A program made the translations under genes and the position numbers. The notes beneath the pieces were generated by a model. That model was not told where the DNA came from and ran no database searches. It saw only the letters and a list, made by a program, of their open reading frames with translations. Of a stretch of 64,000 bases of DNA, positions 9,731 through 20,314 are shown in pieces; position 1 is the stretch's first letter; each line of letters begins with the position of its first letter. The stretch is from Bacteroidota bacterium (lineage in GTDB: Bacteria; Bacteroidota; Ignavibacteria; UBA10030; UBA8401). The stretch is from the NCBI GenBank assembly GCA_030679145.1, contig JAUXTU010000116.1, positions 1-64,000 on the forward strand, written 5' to 3'.

Positions 9731-10792
9731 TTATTTTAATTTTTTGAAAATATTTTCTAACAGATTGTCAAATTCATTGTCCAAATCTCGTTTTTTCAAG
9801 TCATACCATTTGTAATATTCTTTTTCCGATATTATTCCGACCGGACCTTCATTGAAACCACCAAATTTCATTTTGTCATATACACGAACAGCAAGAACAT
9901 TTTTTTGATTGAATTTAACGACTGAACTTGGAATGCGATAGATTCGCACTTCTTGATATTCCTCTTGAATTTTATCTTTCCATCTGGTCCCGCCGATTGT
10001 TCCGGTATTTCCTATCTTCACACCATTAAGATATGCTTCATCGATATCATCTATTTTTCCGAGCAAGACAAAAAGTTTTTCGTTCTGTGCGTTTTGCGGA
10101 ACGTCGAACTGAACACGATACCATGCAAATCCATCATATTCCTCAAATCCCTGATAATCCCATAATGTTTGAGCAATGATCTGCCGCCACTTACTGTCGT
10201 CCAAACCCGGGTCCGACCATTGTTCATTGTCACCGGTTTTAAATTTCCACAGTTCGGGAAAATGAACAATGAATTTTGCATCATCATGATGTTCGAATAT
10301 TCCTGTTTTACCCCGTGTGATTCCGCCGTATCTGAAATCATCGTACACTCTGACTGATAAAACGTTTTCCCGATTAAAATTCAGAAACTCATTTGGAATT
10401 AAAAATATTTCTTCTTGATCGTATGCTGTTTCAAAATTCGGCGGGAAAAATCCTTTTCCGCCGATTCGATGACCATTGATATAGATAATACACGCATCAT
10501 CTATATATCCTCCATGGAAATACAAGCTCTTGCCTTGCGCTGACGAAGGAATGGTAAATTTTTTCCTGTACCAAGCATATCCATCGTATCCGGGGTATCC
10601 TTCATTTTCCCAAACTTCGGGGACAAAAATTTCTTCCCATTTTGTGTCATCGAAATTCGGGTCAGAATATTTTTTATTGTCGCCGATCTCGAATTTCCAA
10701 TTGCCGCGAAGATCAACAATTTGTTTTGTGTTGACCGATTGTGATTTGATAATTGCAGTGAAGAGGAGAAGAAGTGTTATAATGTGTTTCAT
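9731..10792 (-). CDS. secreted protein with two tandem GH2 sugar-binding-like (jelly-roll) domains
   Basis: Two copies of W.(F/K)..GDN..(Y/W)SDP..DD(T/S)KW...WYR..F.(I/V)P...NVL(S/A)VRVYD. Confidence 0.75.
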   Translation of the reverse strand: MKHIITLLLLFTAIIKSQSVNTKQIVDLRGNWKFEIGDNKKYSDPNFDDTKWEEIFVPEVWENEGYPGYDGYAWYRKKFTIPSSAQGKSLYFHGGYIDDACIIYINGHRIGGKGFFPPNFETAYDQEEIFLIPNEFLNFNRENVLSVRVYDDFRYGGITRGKTGIFEHHDDAKFIVHFPELWKFKTGDNEQWSDPGLDDSKWRQIIAQTLWDYQGFEEYDGFAWYRVQFDVPQNAQNEKLFVLLGKIDDIDEAYLNGVKIGNTGTIGGTRWKDKIQEEYQEVRIYRIPSSVVKFNQKNVLAVRVYDKMKFGGFNEGPVGIISEKEYYKWYDLKKRDLDNEFDNLLENIFKKLK

Positions 10793-10902
10793 GGCCGGCT
10801 CTTTTTTATTGTAATCTACGCCGGCAAAGAATAAAGCGTGTCTTAATGAGGTCAGAAATTGTAAAAAATTGTCATGATGAAGATTGACCTTACATTGCGG
10901 TA

Positions 10903-11586
10903 TTATGGGATTAATTTGTATCCAACGCTGTGGATAGTAAGAATGTGTTTCGGTCGGGAAGGGTCTGTTTCGATATGTTTGCGAAGCTTTACTATAAAAT
11001 TATCCACCGTTCGTGAACTGATTGATTCATCATATCCCCAAACATGAGTAAGTAGATCGTCGCGACTGATCACCTCTTTTTGATGCTGCCATAGATAACG
11101 GAGAATATCGAACTCCTTTGATGTCATTAAAACGGTTTTTTTCTTTTTCATTGCAGTATAATTTTCAAAATCAATTTCAAGAAGTCCAAGAGAAACTTTT
11201 GTTGCAGTGATTTTTACCCCCGACGGAGCTCTCCGTAAAACAGCTTTTACTCTAGCAAGTAATTCTCGAAGACTGAACGGTTTAGTGATGTAATCATCCG
11301 CTCCGAATTCTAAGCCAAGCACTTTGTCCACCTCTTCACCTTTCGCGGTGAGCATAATGATAGGAGTTGAAATTCCTTCACCGCGGGCTTTTTTACAAAT
11401 ATCAAAACCAGACATTCCCGGAAGCATAACATCAAGCAGTATGAGATCGAATTTTTTATCGATGATCGTCTGTAATCCTTTTTTCCCATCACCGATAACA
11501 ACAACTTCAAATCCTTCAAACTCCAGATTATCGCGCAATCCGCGCTGCATTTCAGGTTCGTCTTCTATTACAAGTATTCGTGCCAT
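10903..11586 (-). CDS. OmpR/PhoB-family response regulator
   Basis: MARILVIEDEPEMQ, LDVMLPGMSGFDICK, TAKGEE, KPFSLRELLARV, winged-helix C-terminus. Confidence 0.93.
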   Translation of the reverse strand: MARILVIEDEPEMQRGLRDNLEFEGFEVVVIGDGKKGLQTIIDKKFDLILLDVMLPGMSGFDICKKARGEGISTPIIMLTAKGEEVDKVLGLEFGADDYITKPFSLRELLARVKAVLRRAPSGVKITATKVSLGLLEIDFENYTAMKKKKTVLMTSKEFDILRYLWQHQKEVISRDDLLTHVWGYDESISSRTVDNFIVKLRKHIETDPSRPKHILTIHSVGYKLIP

Positions 11587-11590
11587 AACA

Positions 11591-13090
11591 TTATTTCGAT
11601 TGAATGAGAGGAAGTGTAATAATGAATTTGCTCCCGTGGTGAGGTTCGCTGATTATAGAGATTGTTCCATTGTGTGAATGAACAATGTGTTGCACAATCG
11701 CCAGTCCTAAGCCGCTTCCTTTTGCAGTATGAACAAGTCCGTGAGAAACGCGATAGAATTTTTCAAAAATCTTTGAGTGATGCTCAATGCTGATACCGAT
11801 CCCATGATCCTCAACTTCAACGATAATACTGTTCTGAATCACCGAAGTTGCAATCCGTAGATATTTATTTTCTCCGCTATATTTGATCGCGTTATCGATA
11901 AGATTGTGAAGTGCTTCTGCAATTGCTTCCTCATCGACCGAAATTTCAGGAAGATGGTCAGAAAGTTCCGTTTGAAGTGTAAACGATAATTTTTCCAATT
12001 GGTACGAGTAGATCGTTAATACCGATGAGATGAGTTTGTTCAGAAGCACAGGCCTAAAATTATACCGCCTTGTATTTGATTCCATTCGAGAAAAATTCAG
12101 AATGTTGTTGATCAATCGAGTGAGTCGGTCTGTTTCGTGAACAATGGTAGTATAGTATTCCTTTTTTTTCTTTTCAGTTTTTACTCTTCCCATTTCCAAT
12201 GTTTCCGCGAACATCCGAATAAGGGAGAGAGGAGTTCGCAGTTCGTGCGATACGTTGGACACAAAATCCGATTTCATTGCGATCAATTCCATCTCACGCG
12301 AGATTGTTCGAAAAACGAACCACGCACCTAAAATAAGAACAATATCCATTCCAATAATGAGAAGAACATTTCTGTTGAATCGTTCTTGTGCCGCATCTTG
12401 AATGGTAGTTCCCTTTAAACGGATTTTGATAATATGGTCGGGAAATATCCACAACTGCCGTTGTTGCGAAAAGGTTTTATTCTGTTCGGGCGAAGTTGTA
12501 AAAAGTGTAAATCCGTTTGATTGTCGGTCAACGGCAACAACAAAATCATTTTGTGCTATATCAATAAGTTTTTTGGAGATGATGCTGTTGATGAAAAACT
12601 CATTATTAATGACAATTCCCACGACTTTCACCGGTGCCGAAGTAACGAAAAAAATGATTGTCGTTGAATCTGATTCGATCACAGGTTCAAGTTTTCGATA
12701 TGATGCGGCTTGATATCGAATAAGTCTGTCAATCATCTCTTTTTGTGATGAGATTGATTTATGATTTGCAAATTGCTGTGACGGAAAAACCGATAGAGCT
12801 GATAATGTTGTATCTGCGGTGATGATCGAAATGATCGATGGATTTGCTTTAATGATCTGCACAAATTTTGAGTGTGTAGTTTCATTCTCTAGCTGTGTCG
12901 CCCAGCCGGAAGCTACATCCAGAACATATTGATTAACGGAAAAGAGGATGGCATCAAGCTGACGTTGGTAGATCTGCGAGATCATCTCTTCAGATTCATT
13001 GAGTGCTGAGATTTCGTACACGGAATAGAAGAGTGCAGGGAGCACCACAATCAGAAAAAGAGCAATAAATATTTTTCGAGTATTATTCAT
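11591..13090 (-). CDS. membrane sensor histidine kinase
   Basis: FVSNVSHELRTPLSLI H-box, LIDNAIKYS N-box, GSGLGLAIVQHIV; N-terminal sensor region with TM segments; adjacent to the response regulator. Confidence 0.93.
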   Translation of the reverse strand: MNNTRKIFIALFLIVVLPALFYSVYEISALNESEEMISQIYQRQLDAILFSVNQYVLDVASGWATQLENETTHSKFVQIIKANPSIISIITADTTLSALSVFPSQQFANHKSISSQKEMIDRLIRYQAASYRKLEPVIESDSTTIIFFVTSAPVKVVGIVINNEFFINSIISKKLIDIAQNDFVVAVDRQSNGFTLFTTSPEQNKTFSQQRQLWIFPDHIIKIRLKGTTIQDAAQERFNRNVLLIIGMDIVLILGAWFVFRTISREMELIAMKSDFVSNVSHELRTPLSLIRMFAETLEMGRVKTEKKKKEYYTTIVHETDRLTRLINNILNFSRMESNTRRYNFRPVLLNKLISSVLTIYSYQLEKLSFTLQTELSDHLPEISVDEEAIAEALHNLIDNAIKYSGENKYLRIATSVIQNSIIVEVEDHGIGISIEHHSKIFEKFYRVSHGLVHTAKGSGLGLAIVQHIVHSHNGTISIISEPHHGSKFIITLPLIQSK

Positions 13091-13626
13091 CGAAGTAATA
13101 TTTTTCGCACCATTCTCATCACTGATTCCTCTGTGGTATATTCTTCCATATGTTCAAGCGGAATCCATTGAAGATCGTTTGATTCATTCGTCAGAATTAA
13201 ATCTTCAGTATTGTCAGCTTCGAATAAAAAGCGAATATCGTAATGGTAATGCGCCGGTTCATTTTTCCGTGCAGGAATTTCATGAACATCAACATCAAAA
13301 ATATTTTCTGAAATTGGCTTTATAGTTTTCAATCCAGATTCTTCTAACGCTTCGCGCAACGCAACATTAAACGTATTCGTATCTCCATCAGAATGTCCGC
13401 CAAGCTGTAGCCACTTGTCTAGTTTTTGATGATGTGTCATCAATGTGTGAGTTCTCTGTTTGTTGACGATCAATGCCGATGCCGTAATATGTCCGATGAG
13501 CAGGGTTCGTTCAAAACAATCGGAATTCTCCTCAACAAAACGGATGATGCGGGTACGCATTTCTGCTTCATGGACATCAATGCCGTTATGCTGATGTAAT
13601 TTTTCAAGGAGAAAATTTCTATCCAC
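13087..13626 (-). CDS. NUDIX hydrolase
   Basis: GGHSDGDTNTFNVALREALEESGL Nudix box. Confidence 0.88.
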   Translation of the reverse strand: MDRNFLLEKLHQHNGIDVHEAEMRTRIIRFVEENSDCFERTLLIGHITASALIVNKQRTHTLMTHHQKLDKWLQLGGHSDGDTNTFNVALREALEESGLKTIKPISENIFDVDVHEIPARKNEPAHYHYDIRFLFEADNTEDLILTNESNDLQWIPLEHMEEYTTEESVMRMVRKILLR

Positions 13627-13628
13627 GA

Positions 13629-14057
13629 TTACTCTCCTAAGTATAGAGAGAAAAGATTGTAGACGCTGATAGTTGCGCTTACCGTTTGATACATTCCATT
13701 GACGGAGTTGTATTCTGAAAAATAGTTGGTTTGTCTATGGCTTCTATCTTCTTCTTCAAACCGTTGATTGTAAGAATAATTGAAAGTCAATGTCAAGAAT
13801 GAAGTCGTTGGGATTTTAATTTGTGTGTGAATACCAAATGCCAACGGATACTTAAGCAGCCCATAATTTACCGAAGTGACATGGTAACTATAAGAATCAA
13901 TCTGTGTATACACATCATACTGAACACGGGTTGTCCGTTCAAAATCAGATTTTCCCCACTCCCAGACCGGTGTTACATGAAGGGAAATATTTTTCCCATC
14001 CGGATTTTGTGCAACAAGAATTGAAGAGAACAGCAACATCAGACATATTTTTTTCAT
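13629..14057 (-). CDS. secreted hypothetical protein
   Basis: Signal peptide MKKICLMLLFSSILVAQ; beta-rich. Confidence 0.55.
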   Translation of the reverse strand: MKKICLMLLFSSILVAQNPDGKNISLHVTPVWEWGKSDFERTTRVQYDVYTQIDSYSYHVTSVNYGLLKYPLAFGIHTQIKIPTTSFLTLTFNYSYNQRFEEEDRSHRQTNYFSEYNSVNGMYQTVSATISVYNLFSLYLGE

Positions 14058-14070
14058 ACACATCTCCAGT

Positions 14071-15042
14071 TTATGAAACGACATTGATCGGTTTATTATT
14101 GATAAAACAACGGACATTCTCAACAACACTGTTCATTAAACGCTGCCGCGCGGCAATGGTTGCCCACGCAATGTGCGGTGTAATGATACAATTGTTTGCA
14201 GTGAGCAAAGGATTGTTAGCAGAAGGAGGTTCTGTAGAAAGAACATCTAATCCAGCACCTGCGAGCAAACCATTGTTAAGGGCATTTGCTAATGCTTGTT
14301 CATCAACTAATTGACCTCGCGCTGTGTTGATAAGAAATGCTGACGGCTTCATCAGCGCAAGAGCTCGAGCATCAACCAGATGTTTCGTTTCAGCGGTCAA
14401 TGCGTAATGAAGAGAAATAACATCGCTTGTTTTAAATAACGTATCAGTGTCAACAAAAGAAACCTGCCAAGTCTTTGAGGCTTGAAATGTTTTGTAATTT
14501 TCTGGCGTACGTGTTGAAACAAGAATTTCCATTCCCAACGCAACGGCAATTGCTGCAACGGCTTTTCCGATATTTCCATAACCAATAATACCGAACTTTT
14601 TTTCTGCAAGTTCGACCAATGGAAAATCCCAAAAAGAAAAATCATTATGGGATGACCATCGTCCTTTTTTTACTTCATCGGAATGATTACCAACGTGATG
14701 CGTCAATTCAAACAACAATGCGAAGACTAATTGTGCGACCGACATTGTGCTGTACGTCGGAACATTTGTAACAATGACTCCTAATGTTTTTGCTGCAACA
14801 ATATCAACTACATTATATCCGGTTGCGAGCACGCCAATATATTTTAATTGAGGAAGTTGTTCAAGAATTTCCCTTGTCAGAACAGTTTTATTAGTAAGAA
14901 GTATTTGTGCGTTGTGAGCCCGTTCGATAATTTTATCGCTCTGAGTTCGGTCATGAATAGTACATCTGCCCAGCGATTGAAGTTCGGCCCAATTCAAATC
15001 GCCTGGATTGAGAGTATAACCGTCGAGGACAACGATATTCAT
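14071..15042 (-). CDS. D-2-hydroxyacid dehydrogenase (glycerate/hydroxypyruvate reductase-like)
   Basis: FGIIGYGNIGKAVAAIA, LINTARGQLVDEQALANAL, LDVLSTEPP, ITPHIAWAT. Confidence 0.88.
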   Translation of the reverse strand: MNIVVLDGYTLNPGDLNWAELQSLGRCTIHDRTQSDKIIERAHNAQILLTNKTVLTREILEQLPQLKYIGVLATGYNVVDIVAAKTLGVIVTNVPTYSTMSVAQLVFALLFELTHHVGNHSDEVKKGRWSSHNDFSFWDFPLVELAEKKFGIIGYGNIGKAVAAIAVALGMEILVSTRTPENYKTFQASKTWQVSFVDTDTLFKTSDVISLHYALTAETKHLVDARALALMKPSAFLINTARGQLVDEQALANALNNGLLAGAGLDVLSTEPPSANNPLLTANNCIITPHIAWATIAARQRLMNSVVENVRCFINNKPINVVS

Positions 15043-15358
15043 GGACATCCTTCTATCAAGTGTATGAAGCAAAATATCTACTCCTTGGTGAAAATCCAAA
15101 TTTGAAGTTACACTCAAAAAACATATTGATTAGAAGATTGCTCTTCGTCCGACGATCTATTATTATGCCGTTATTATTGATTAGTGTTGATGAATCCGAA
15201 ACGTATCCCTGTTCATCAAGGCATCATGAAGAGGAAAAATAATTGTTCCAAAAATATCATATTTTCTCTGAGTATAAATTTTCTTATTATAGTATAATTA
15301 CATTTCCAATAGATCCTCAATATGATCTTCTGCAAAGGTCGATGAACGCATTTTCAGT

Positions 15359-15757
15359 ATGGCTCAAAAATTATATAAAATATTAATTGTTGATGATGAT
15401 AAAGCATTCTTAATCATGATCACAGCTTTATTAACGTCGATACACAATCATTTATCGATCGAAGTGGCAAGGTCCGGCAAGGAATGTCTACAAAAAGTGA
15501 AAAGTTTTTCACCAAATCTTGTTCTTTTGGATATCGGAATGGACGGGATGAATGGTTTGGTGACACTGCGATTCATCAAATCGATGGACAAAACAGCACT
15601 TGTCTTTTTTCTCTCCGGTCATTCAGTGGAATATATCAAGGAAGTAGTCGGAATGGTCCATGTCGACGGATATTATACTAAAATGCAATTTCTCGATGTT
15701 CTAAAAAACAAACAATCCTTAGACGATATTTTGAATGAAGGGAAGGTAAACACATGA
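15359..15757 (+). CDS. stand-alone CheY-like response regulator receiver
   Basis: ILIVDDDKAF, LVLLDIGMDGMNG, FLSGHS; no output domain. Confidence 0.82.
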   Translation: MAQKLYKILIVDDDKAFLIMITALLTSIHNHLSIEVARSGKECLQKVKSFSPNLVLLDIGMDGMNGLVTLRFIKSMDKTALVFFLSGHSVEYIKEVVGMVHVDGYYTKMQFLDVLKNKQSLDDILNEGKVNT

Positions 15758-15822
15758 TGCCCTTTGAATACTTTCCATTCTTGATCCAATGGTAAAGTTG
15801 TTGGGATGAATGCCATTGTCGA

Positions 15823-17034
15823 TCACGAAATCTCTCTGTCTCTCACTCCGATAAGATAAAGAATACCATCCAATCCAAGAGTAGAAATTGCCTGCTTCGC
15901 AGTTTGTCGCACAATTGGTTTTGCGTTGAACGCAATTCCGAGTCCGGCAAGATTTAACATAGGAAGATCGTTTGCGCCGTCCCCGACAGCGATCACTTGT
16001 TCAAGCGAGATCCGTTCTTTTGCAGCGATCTCTTTTAATAACTCTGCCTTACGTTTTCCGTCAACAATGTTTCCTTTTACTTTTCCGGTAACAATGCCGT
16101 TTGTAATTTCCAATTCATTTGCAAACACGTAATCGATCCCGAGTTTTTGTTTGAGAATATTTCCAAAATATGTAAACCCGCCCGAAACGATCGCAGTTTT
16201 GTATCCTAGTTTTTTCAGTGTGGAAATTAAACGTTCTGCGCCGTCGGTCAAAGGGAGAGTCTCGCCAATCGCTTTTACTTTTGATTCGTTCAAACCTTCG
16301 AGCAGCGACAAACGTTTTGTGAAACTTTGATTGAAGTCTATTTCTCCATGCATAGCGGACTCAGTGATCTTCACTACTTCATTTCCAACTCCTCGTGCTT
16401 TCGCAAGTTCGTCAATTACTTCCATCTGAATGAGTGTTGAATCCATATCAAACACGACTAAGCGGCGATTACGTCGATACATTGAATCTGCTTGAAACGC
16501 TATATCAATATCAAATTCGTGCGTGATATTCATGAATGCTGCACGAAGTCCGAAAGAATCTTCCAACTCGCCGCTCACAGAAAATTCTACACAAGCGCGC
16601 GGGTCTTCATTTTTCTGATTCAACGAAGCCCGTCCTGACAAACGTTCGATAACATCAATATTCAATCGATGATGTTCGATCGCTCCGGAAACTTTTGCAA
16701 TGTGCATTGCAGTGATCGTTCGCCCGAGCAGTGTGACAATGTAGCGTGTTTTTCCCTGCTCATTTACCCACGCACCATATTCATCTTCGGTGATCGGAGT
16801 AAAGCGGATCGTCAGACCAAGATGCTGCGCTTTCAAGAAAACTTCTTTGATCATTTCATACGAGGCGGATTTTGACGGCACATCAAGCAGTAAACCAAGT
16901 GAAAGTTGATTATGGATCACCGCTTGTCCAATGTCGAGAATGCGGATATCGTATCGAGCTAAAAGATTTGTGATTTTACTGGTTAGACCGGGTTTATCGA
17001 TTCCGGAAATGCTTGCGAGGATGAGTTCGTTCAT
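15823..17034 (-). CDS. serB: phosphoserine phosphatase with N-terminal ACT-type domain(s)
   Basis: VFDMDSTLIQMEVIDELA, VSGGFTYFG, VGDGANDLPML; N-terminal ISGIDKPGLTSKI. Confidence 0.92.
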   Translation of the reverse strand: MNELILASISGIDKPGLTSKITNLLARYDIRILDIGQAVIHNQLSLGLLLDVPSKSASYEMIKEVFLKAQHLGLTIRFTPITEDEYGAWVNEQGKTRYIVTLLGRTITAMHIAKVSGAIEHHRLNIDVIERLSGRASLNQKNEDPRACVEFSVSGELEDSFGLRAAFMNITHEFDIDIAFQADSMYRRNRRLVVFDMDSTLIQMEVIDELAKARGVGNEVVKITESAMHGEIDFNQSFTKRLSLLEGLNESKVKAIGETLPLTDGAERLISTLKKLGYKTAIVSGGFTYFGNILKQKLGIDYVFANELEITNGIVTGKVKGNIVDGKRKAELLKEIAAKERISLEQVIAVGDGANDLPMLNLAGLGIAFNAKPIVRQTAKQAISTLGLDGILYLIGVRDREIS

Positions 17035-17112
17035 TGCTCAGATTATTAGATGTTAGATATGAGATTATTGGACAGAACAAAATACGGAGAAGTGTAGAGA
17101 AAGAGAAATAAA

Positions 17113-17136
17113 AAAGGCGCAGTTACCTGCGCCTTT
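17113..17136 (-). terminator. rho-independent-type hairpin downstream of the M3 peptidase
   Basis: AAAGGCGCAG-TTAC-CTGCGCCTTT. Confidence 0.65.
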
Positions 17137-17166
17137 GATTATCCATTTTCAATTATTCAATAGCAG

Positions 17167-19149
17167 TTAGTTCTCCAGCCATTTTTTCCAACCCTCAAAT
17201 TCGAAATCTCTACCGAGAAACTCTTTCACTAATGTTGCAGCAGGTTTTGATCCGCCGGCAGCGAGAATTGTTGAACGGTATTTTGTGGCGATGTCTGCTT
17301 TCATCATATTCTTTTGATCGAATTTTGTGAAAAGATCTTTCGCAATGACGAGCGACCACATATATGTATAATAGATAGCAGAGTACCCATCCAGATGACC
17401 AAATGATGTTTGGAAATGTGTTCCTTCAACATATGTATATGGCGTATATTTTTCCCGTAAGGATTTTACCAATTTATCTGTGTTGACTTTACTTGGATCA
17501 CGATCGTAGCAGGAGAGAGAGAGTTTTGCATACATCATTTGTGTGCGAACCTGTAATCCCTTTCCGAATTCTTCTGCACGGCGCATTTGCTGCACTAATG
17601 CCGTTGGAATTGCTTCACCTGTTTGATAATGTTTCGCAAATGTTTGCAGAGTAGAAGCATCCCACGCCCATTCTTCCAATAATTGCGATGGTGCTTCAAC
17701 AAAGTCCCATTCAGTGGAAATTCCTGCTATTCCCATCCACAGCTGACGCCCTGCAAATAAGTGGTGCAGCAGATGGCCGAATTCATGGAAGAATGTTTCA
17801 ACATCACCATGTTCCATCAGTCCTGGATCGCCGGCAATACCGCCAGGAAAATTACAAACGAGAGCAGCTTCCGGAATCTGTTTTCCTGCAACGCCATTTC
17901 GCACACCAAACTGTGCCGCATGATTATATTTATTTTCGCGGGGATGCATGTCAAGATAGAAACGTCCGACAAGTTTTCCTTTTTCAAACATTTCCCAACA
18001 TTCAACGAGCGAATCCCACACCGGAGCAGTTGTGTTGCGTTTGAAATCAACACCAAACAATTTGCTTGTTACATCAAGCACTCCTTGTTTTACATTGTCA
18101 TATTGCAGATATGGACGAACTTTTTGTGCATCAAAATCATATTCGCTTTTACGAAGCAGTTCAGAATAATATCCGGTTTCCCATAAATTCAACATTGTTG
18201 CATTCGGAATATCTTTTTGTTTTCTCAGCAACAATTGTTTGTAATCCTGGATCGCCTTTTCATTTGATGCGGCGGCGATCTTTTCGATGAAATCGGATGC
18301 ATTCTTTTCGCTGCCAACCATCTTATCTGCAGTAACACATGCCGCCCAATTCGGGAAACCGAGCAGCTGTGCAAGTTCATTCCGTTTTGCGATCAACTTG
18401 TTCAACACATCCATATTTTTTGGATACGCGCGGTTATTATATTCCATGTACATCCGTTTGCGCAGGTCTTCACTTTTTGCATAGGTAAACACCGGAATAG
18501 CATCCGGATAATTGATCGTTAATGTAATCACTCCGTTTGAATCAGGTTTGTGACGGTCAATATAATCCTGCGGAAGTCCGTCGAGTTCCTTCACATTACT
18601 TACTGTTACGGTTCGTACATCTTCGCGAATGTTCCGCGCAAAATCCTGTCCGATCAACACCAGTTCATCGCGCAATGCTTTGATCTTGTTTCGGGTTGCT
18701 TCATCTTTATCAACACCGGCAAGACGGAAATCGCGAAGGGTTTTTTCCACATAAAATTTTGTCTTTGTGTCTGCTTTAGAAATATCCATCGCGGTCAGCG
18801 CATCATAGACACCTCTGTTCAACGACAGCTCACTTCCAAATGCAGAAACTTTTTGGCTGAATTGTTCTGATGTTGTCCGCATTTTTTCGTCAGGGTGAAC
18901 ATTTTCCATTAAACTCGCCTGAGCACCGGCAGCATCAAGCTCAACAAGAATTTCATCGTACGGTTTCAATGTATTATCAGTCGTTCGCTTGCCTTTGGCA
19001 GACAACATTCGTTCCATTGCTTTTTTTGCATTGGCAAGGTGTTCATCAAGTTTTTTTGAAAAATCTTCCGATGAAGAAATTCCTGTGAGGAAAGGTCTTT
19101 CATCGGGTGACGCGATAAGCAGTGTTCCAAGAACAAGAGTCATAAGCAT
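17167..19149 (-). CDS. M3 family metallopeptidase (thimet oligopeptidase/Dcp type)
   Basis: VETFFHEFGHLLHHLF zinc-binding motif; full-length M3 architecture. Confidence 0.9.
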   Translation of the reverse strand: MLMTLVLGTLLIASPDERPFLTGISSSEDFSKKLDEHLANAKKAMERMLSAKGKRTTDNTLKPYDEILVELDAAGAQASLMENVHPDEKMRTTSEQFSQKVSAFGSELSLNRGVYDALTAMDISKADTKTKFYVEKTLRDFRLAGVDKDEATRNKIKALRDELVLIGQDFARNIREDVRTVTVSNVKELDGLPQDYIDRHKPDSNGVITLTINYPDAIPVFTYAKSEDLRKRMYMEYNNRAYPKNMDVLNKLIAKRNELAQLLGFPNWAACVTADKMVGSEKNASDFIEKIAAASNEKAIQDYKQLLLRKQKDIPNATMLNLWETGYYSELLRKSEYDFDAQKVRPYLQYDNVKQGVLDVTSKLFGVDFKRNTTAPVWDSLVECWEMFEKGKLVGRFYLDMHPRENKYNHAAQFGVRNGVAGKQIPEAALVCNFPGGIAGDPGLMEHGDVETFFHEFGHLLHHLFAGRQLWMGIAGISTEWDFVEAPSQLLEEWAWDASTLQTFAKHYQTGEAIPTALVQQMRRAEEFGKGLQVRTQMMYAKLSLSCYDRDPSKVNTDKLVKSLREKYTPYTYVEGTHFQTSFGHLDGYSAIYYTYMWSLVIAKDLFTKFDQKNMMKADIATKYRSTILAAGGSKPAATLVKEFLGRDFEFEGWKKWLEN

Positions 19150-19350
19150 TTGATACTCCGAGTTGAACATTAATGAAGAAAAAACCCCTCTTCACCTTTC
19201 TATCATAAAAAGGGTAAGTGGGGTTGATTAAAATATGAAAAAAAAGTATCCAAATAAAGAAAACTTTTCTGTATTGACTGAAGTTTGTGTTTTCTCTACA
19301 TTCGTAAAGGAATAGAACAAATTTCTTACTGTAAATAGTTCAAGGCACTA

Positions 19351-20229
19351 ATGAAAAAACTCGTTCATGTATTGTTCGTTATAAGCATATCCGTATTAAC
19401 TGTTGGCTGTGATAACAGTAAAAATTCTCTTGTTACTCCCACCGTTTTAGGGCTTTCAGCATCTGCAACTACAGTGATTCTTTTAACTAACGACAGCACG
19501 GAAATTGTCGTCAGCAGTGGAATCGAACCCTATACAATCACCGAACAAGCAGATGGAGCAATTGTTGCAGTAACACTAAGCGGTCGGGTGCTTGCGATAA
19601 ACAGTAACACAATTGGGACAACAGCTGTAAAAATAAAAGATTCGTCAATACCTGCTAAAACAATTACAATAACCATCAACGTCGTTGCTGCATACACAAC
19701 ATCCACATCTGGTTCACTGTCGTTCAATTCTGACAGAGGAAATTTCTCTTCCAACGGTATTGGAATGCAGACAAATACATTACCAATATCTGGAGCCGGA
19801 GTGATTGCTCTCAGTGAATTTGATGGCACGTTGATTTATGCATACAAAGTAAATTCTGTCACAAGTATTGATATTGTTACAATGTTCTTTCAAAGTAAAA
19901 CCAATCTTGCCACAGGAACGTATGAATATCCGTCGTCGGATAAATCGGTTGAAATTACATATTCACCGAATGTAAATCCTGCGGATACATTGACATTAGA
20001 TCGCGGATATATTCTTGCAGCATCAGCAAATGCAAATATTGAAACACTTTCGTCAACAGTAATCAAGGGGGTGTTCAGCGGAAACGGATATTATGCTGAT
20101 AATGGAAACTATGTGCAGTCGCAAACAATTGCCATTTCCAACGGAACATTTAATGTTCCAATATTAAAGATCGGCAAGCGGCAGGAAAGTGTGATTGAAC
20201 AATTAGTTTTGAAAATGATAAAGCGGTAA
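19351..20229 (+). CDS. lipoprotein, hypothetical
   Basis: Lipobox SVLTVGC; Ig-like beta-rich N-terminal half. Confidence 0.6.
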   Translation: MKKLVHVLFVISISVLTVGCDNSKNSLVTPTVLGLSASATTVILLTNDSTEIVVSSGIEPYTITEQADGAIVAVTLSGRVLAINSNTIGTTAVKIKDSSIPAKTITITINVVAAYTTSTSGSLSFNSDRGNFSSNGIGMQTNTLPISGAGVIALSEFDGTLIYAYKVNSVTSIDIVTMFFQSKTNLATGTYEYPSSDKSVEITYSPNVNPADTLTLDRGYILAASANANIETLSSTVIKGVFSGNGYYADNGNYVQSQTIAISNGTFNVPILKIGKRQESVIEQLVLKMIKR

Positions 20230-20254
20230 AATAAAACCGTACCAACGTTATAAC

Positions 20255-20287
20255 AAAAACGCTATTCATTTTAGAATAGCGTTTTTA
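20255..20287. terminator. bidirectional terminator between convergent genes
   Basis: AAAAACGCTATTC-ATTTTA-GAATAGCGTTTTT. Confidence 0.75.
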
Positions 20288-20314
20288 TTTTTCAATCAAT
20301 GTACAAAAATAACC

